Notes under the pieces: generated by a model
What the model was told of the DNA's origin: nothing
Database searches by the model: none
Seen by the model: only the letters and a program-made list of their open reading frames with translations
Assembly: GCA_022565745.1 (NCBI GenBank)
Contig: JAIUMB010000097.1
Coordinates: 1-8,596 of the forward strand
Source of the DNA: Cryomorphaceae bacterium
GTDB taxonomy: Bacteria; Bacteroidota; Bacteroidia; Flavobacteriales; Schleiferiaceae
Direction: 5' to 3'
DNA: 8,596 nucleotides
Made by a program: the position numbers and the translations under genes
In this document: positions 6,240-8,596 of the stretch, in pieces
Numbering within the stretch: the first letter of the stretch is position 1
Layout: each line of letters opens with the position of its first letter

Positions 6240-7065
6240 AGTTTGCTTTTCTTGCCTTGTGAATGCGAATTAAAGGCGCCATAAAGTCATCCAATTGATC
6301 GATGTTCATTTGACTTGCGGCATCACACAACGCCTCTTCTGGGCAGGGGTGTGTTTCTACGAATAAGCCGTCGATACCGGCACCAACAGCTGCACCCGCC
6401 AAAACATTTAGGTATTGCCTTGCGCCTCCGGAAGGATCAGCACTGGGGATACCATACTTTCTGATGCTGTGTGTAACATCAAATACAACCGGGTAGCCAG
6501 TTTCAGCCAGGTGGTAAAATGAACGTGGGTCTACAATAAGATCATTGTAGCCAAATGCATATCCTCGCTCTGTAAGAATGACGTTATTGTTGCCTGTAGA
6601 TTCAATTTTCTGAACCGGTTTAATCATGTTTTCTGGGGCAAGAAATTGACCGTGCTTGAGATTGATGACGGCACCCGTGTTTGCCGCTTCAACGACCAGT
6701 GACGTCTGCATACATAAATAGGCTGGAATTTGAATGACATCCAAAACTTCTCCTGCAGCTTTTGCCTCGCTGGGGTGATGGATGTCAGATAAAACAGGAA
6801 AACCAAAGGTCTCTTTAATCTCTTGCATCATTCGTAAACCCTCGTCTAAACCAGGTCCATGATAGTAATCAACCGATGAGCGGTTGTCTTTGGTAAAAGA
6901 AGACTTATAGATGACCTTAACGCCACTTCTTTCAGAAAATAATTTCAATTTTTCAGCAACACTCATCATGGTGCTTTTGTCTTCTATAACACAAGGCCCT
7001 GATATGAGAAATAAATCATCACTACCACAGGCAATATCTCCTACGTTAACTATTTTTTTGTCCAT
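6238..7065 (-). CDS. kdsA: 3-deoxy-D-manno-octulosonate 8-phosphate synthase (Kdo-8-P synthase), metal-dependent type
   Basis: KdsA condenses phosphoenolpyruvate with D-arabinose 5-phosphate to give Kdo 8-phosphate, precursor of the Kdo that links lipid A to the core sugars in Gram-negative lipopolysaccharide. The 275-residue length is normal. Motifs include ISGPCVIE (21-28), KSSFTKDNRSS (54-64) near the PEP site, KHGQFLAPENM (137-147), FDVTHS (195-200), SGGARQYL (212-219) and FVETHPCPEEALCDA (235-249). C25 sits where metal-dependent enzymes such as that of Aquifex have their Cys ligand and E. coli has Asn; H199, E237 and D248 complete the metal set. It is transcribed toward the lipoprotein gene and away from the PIN-PhoH gene, with a -7-like box just upstream. 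Confidence 0.96.
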   Translation of the reverse strand: MDKKIVNVGDIACGSDDLFLISGPCVIEDKSTMMSVAEKLKLFSERSGVKVIYKSSFTKDNRSSVDYYHGPGLDEGLRMMQEIKETFGFPVLSDIHHPSEAKAAGEVLDVIQIPAYLCMQTSLVVEAANTGAVINLKHGQFLAPENMIKPVQKIESTGNNNVILTERGYAFGYNDLIVDPRSFYHLAETGYPVVFDVTHSIRKYGIPSADPSGGARQYLNVLAGAAVGAGIDGLFVETHPCPEEALCDAASQMNIDQLDDFMAPLIRIHKARKAN

Positions 7066-7080
7066 GAAGGTTTTGTTGCA

Positions 7081-7120
7081 TTGATTTAATCAACAAATAT
7101 AAAGATTCGCAGATTAATCT
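7081..7120. repeat. Two short palindromes flanking the kdsA -7 element
   Basis: TTGATT-T-AATCAA (7081-7093) is a perfect 6-base-arm palindrome at the predicted kdsA transcription start, and AGATTAATCT (7111-7120) is a perfect 10-base palindrome just upstream of the -7 box. They share GATT/AATC half-sites. The arrangement could be a pair of operator sites, but short AT-rich palindromes are common by chance. Confidence 0.35.
7094..7101 (-). promoter_or_regulatory. Candidate -7 promoter element of kdsA
   Basis: On the minus strand this reads TATATTTG, a full match to the Bacteroidota -7 consensus TAnnTTTG, about 29 bases upstream of the kdsA ATG. The expected -33 TTTG is not seen at the right distance; the minus-strand sequence there is CTTAGGTAG, so the promoter may be weak or need an activator. 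Confidence 0.5.
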
Positions 7121-7127
7121 ACCTAAG

Positions 7128-7157
7128 AAAAATATGGGTTGTTACCACCATATTTTT
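7128..7157. repeat. Perfect 10-base inverted repeat in the kdsA/PIN-PhoH divergent region
   Basis: AAAAATATGG (7128-7137) and CCATATTTTT (7148-7157) are exact reverse complements around the 10-base spacer GTTGTTACCA. The spacer can add two or three inner pairs (GGT with ACC) if bases bulge. The right arm ends in five Ts, so it has some terminator character on both strands, yet it lies between divergent genes where no terminator is expected. A regulator site or leader hairpin is equally possible. Confidence 0.5.
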
Positions 7158-7264
7158 GTTGAATTCTTTTGCTAAATTTCGGGGTATTCAATTCATGTAT
7201 GGGATACATTAGTGACGTTAATTCTCGTTTAATTACGCTTAGATTAAATATAAAATCGACAGTT

Positions 7265-8596
7265 ATGGAAAAGCGCTCATCCAAAAAAAGCAAGAAAAAA
7301 ATTTTCGTACTGGATACCTCTGTAATACTCTATGATCACAATGCCATCATGGAGTTTGCTGATAACGACGTCGCCATCCCCATAACGGTTTTAGAAGAAT
7401 TAGATGGGTTTAAAAAAGGGAGTGATACCAAAAATTTTGAAGCCCGGGCATTTATTCGTTTTTTAGATGGCCGTGCAAAAAAGAAATCTCTTCAAGAATG
7501 GAATGCGCTGAATGGAAATAAAGCCAAAGGCAAATTTCGCGTGGTGATGAGCAAAACTGCCGAAAGTATGGATGCCAATGCCATTTTTATGGGTAATCGA
7601 ATGGACCATCAAATCATCAATGCGGCAATTAGATTGAAGGAAGAGTCGCCCGAAAAAAAGGTTGTTTTGGTTACCAAAGACATCAACCTGCGCTTAAAAG
7701 CAAGAGCTTTAGGTGTAGATTCTGAAGATTACGAAACGGGAAAGGTCAAAGATGTAACGTCTATGCATCGCTCAAATGTAATCCGCGACAATATTCCACA
7801 AGCATATATTGATGATCTCTACAAAAAGGGATATGTTTCAATGGAACGAATACAGAAAAAAATAGCTGATTTTACGGCTTCGCCAAATGAATACATGATT
7901 TTAAAAGGAAGTAAATCAAGTGTGATGGCCTTTATGAATCCTCAAACAGGGAATTTAGAGTTGGTAGAAAAGCGAAAAGCCTATGGTATTATGCCAAGAA
8001 ACGCCGAACAAGCATTCGCTATGCACGCTGTCCTCAATCCCGATATCAAGTTGGTATCCCTTTCTGGGGTTGCAGGTACAGGGAAGACACTCATTGCACT
8101 TGCTGCCGCTATTGAGCAAAGAAGAGCGTTTCAACAAATCTATTTAAGTAGACCTATTGTGCCGCTGAGCAATAAAGACTTGGGATATTTACCAGGCGAT
8201 ATGAAGGCTAAAGTTGACCCGTACATGCAAGCGCTGTGGGACAATCTCAAGCACATCAAAAGACAATTTACTGAAAAAGACAAAGAGTATAAACTGATTG
8301 ACGAAATGACACAATCTGAGAAAATTTTGGTAACGCCTTTGGCCTATATCCGAGGGCGGAGTTTGTCAAATGTTATTTTTATCGTGGATGAAGCACAGAA
8401 CCTTACCCCACATGAGATAAAAACCATCATCACCAGAGCTGGAGAAAATGCAAAGTTTATCTTTACCGTGGATGTGTTGCAAATAGATACCCCTTACTTG
8501 GATGAACACTCCAACGGACTGTCATATATGATGGAACGCCTCAAAGGTCATCCATTATTTGCTGCTGTTACATTAGAAAAAGGTGAACGTTCAGAA
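7265..8596 (+). CDS. PIN-PhoH family protein (PIN nuclease domain plus PhoH ATPase), 3' end missing
   Basis: The frame runs 444 codons from ATG 7265 to the window edge without a stop. The sequence breaks off at TLEKGERSE, which in this family is close to the C-terminus. An N-terminal PIN domain (about 12-160) shows FVLDTSV (14-20, D17), TVLEELDGFK (41-50, E44/E45) and VTKDINLRLKARALG (136-150, D139), the acidic residues of metal-dependent ribonucleases. The C-terminal PhoH domain (about 240-440) has Walker A SGVAGTGKT (267-275), LAYIRGRSLSNV (359-370), Walker B IFIVDEAQN (371-379) and QIDTPYLDEHSNGL (406-419). Mycobacterial PhoH2 has this fusion and is reported to unwind and cleave RNA with ATP, so an RNA-processing role is likely. 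The third ATPase motif reads TVD instead of the usual TGD. It is divergent from kdsA. Confidence 0.92.
   Translation, partial: MEKRSSKKSKKKIFVLDTSVILYDHNAIMEFADNDVAIPITVLEELDGFKKGSDTKNFEARAFIRFLDGRAKKKSLQEWNALNGNKAKGKFRVVMSKTAESMDANAIFMGNRMDHQIINAAIRLKEESPEKKVVLVTKDINLRLKARALGVDSEDYETGKVKDVTSMHRSNVIRDNIPQAYIDDLYKKGYVSMERIQKKIADFTASPNEYMILKGSKSSVMAFMNPQTGNLELVEKRKAYGIMPRNAEQAFAMHAVLNPDIKLVSLSGVAGTGKTLIALAAAIEQRRAFQQIYLSRPIVPLSNKDLGYLPGDMKAKVDPYMQALWDNLKHIKRQFTEKDKEYKLIDEMTQSEKILVTPLAYIRGRSLSNVIFIVDEAQNLTPHEIKTIITRAGENAKFIFTVDVLQIDTPYLDEHSNGLSYMMERLKGHPLFAAVTLEKGERSE

Noticed and set aside
7195..7212. Tiny frame (ATG to TAG, five codons) upstream of the PIN-PhoH gene as a possible PhoAT-like antitoxin
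   Set aside because: Mycobacterial phoH2 has an upstream antitoxin-like gene, but five codons cannot be such a protein and no longer frame exists in the gap.

Overview
The window looks like a chromosomal segment of a Bacteroidota bacterium, probably from or near the Flavobacteriia. The evidence is a YebC protein that opens with MGRAFEYRKARKFKRW rather than the proteobacterial MAGHSKW, a lipoprotein whose mature end is CSDDDD, a complete TTTG-N19-TAnnTTTG promoter ahead of prs, weak Shine-Dalgarno sequences, and a moderately AT-rich base composition. No tRNA, rRNA, CRISPR array, insertion sequence or phage gene was seen. The longest stretch without a gene is 199 bases (7066-7264).

Left part (1-2440): the 3' portion of a large E1-like/nitroreductase-like fusion of the Rv1355c family. 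It overlaps by 23 bases a GNAT-fold acyltransferase-like gene. This co-oriented, overlapping pair is the least understood part of the window and the best candidate for an undescribed pathway. Such a pair would suit activation of a carboxyl group by adenylation followed by acyl transfer, but the substrate cannot be read from the sequence.

Middle (2441-5479): a housekeeping run on the + strand: prs (PRPP synthesis), rplY/ctc (bL25), pth (peptidyl-tRNA hydrolase) and a yebC family gene. prs has its own strong promoter. The prs-rplY-pth order is widely conserved in bacteria and links nucleotide precursor supply with translation. The short prs-rplY gap contains two overlapping inverted repeats that could form a pseudoknot.

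Right part (5480-8596): a probable surface lipoprotein gene (+) with a 13-base inverted repeat just upstream. It converges on kdsA (-, lipopolysaccharide Kdo synthesis, metal-dependent type) across a strong hairpin terminator whose T-run overlaps the kdsA stop codon. A divergent intergenic region rich in palindromes then separates kdsA from a PIN-PhoH family gene (+) that runs off the right edge, probably within a few codons of its end.

Both edge genes are partial. The first is open from base 1; the last has no stop inside the window.
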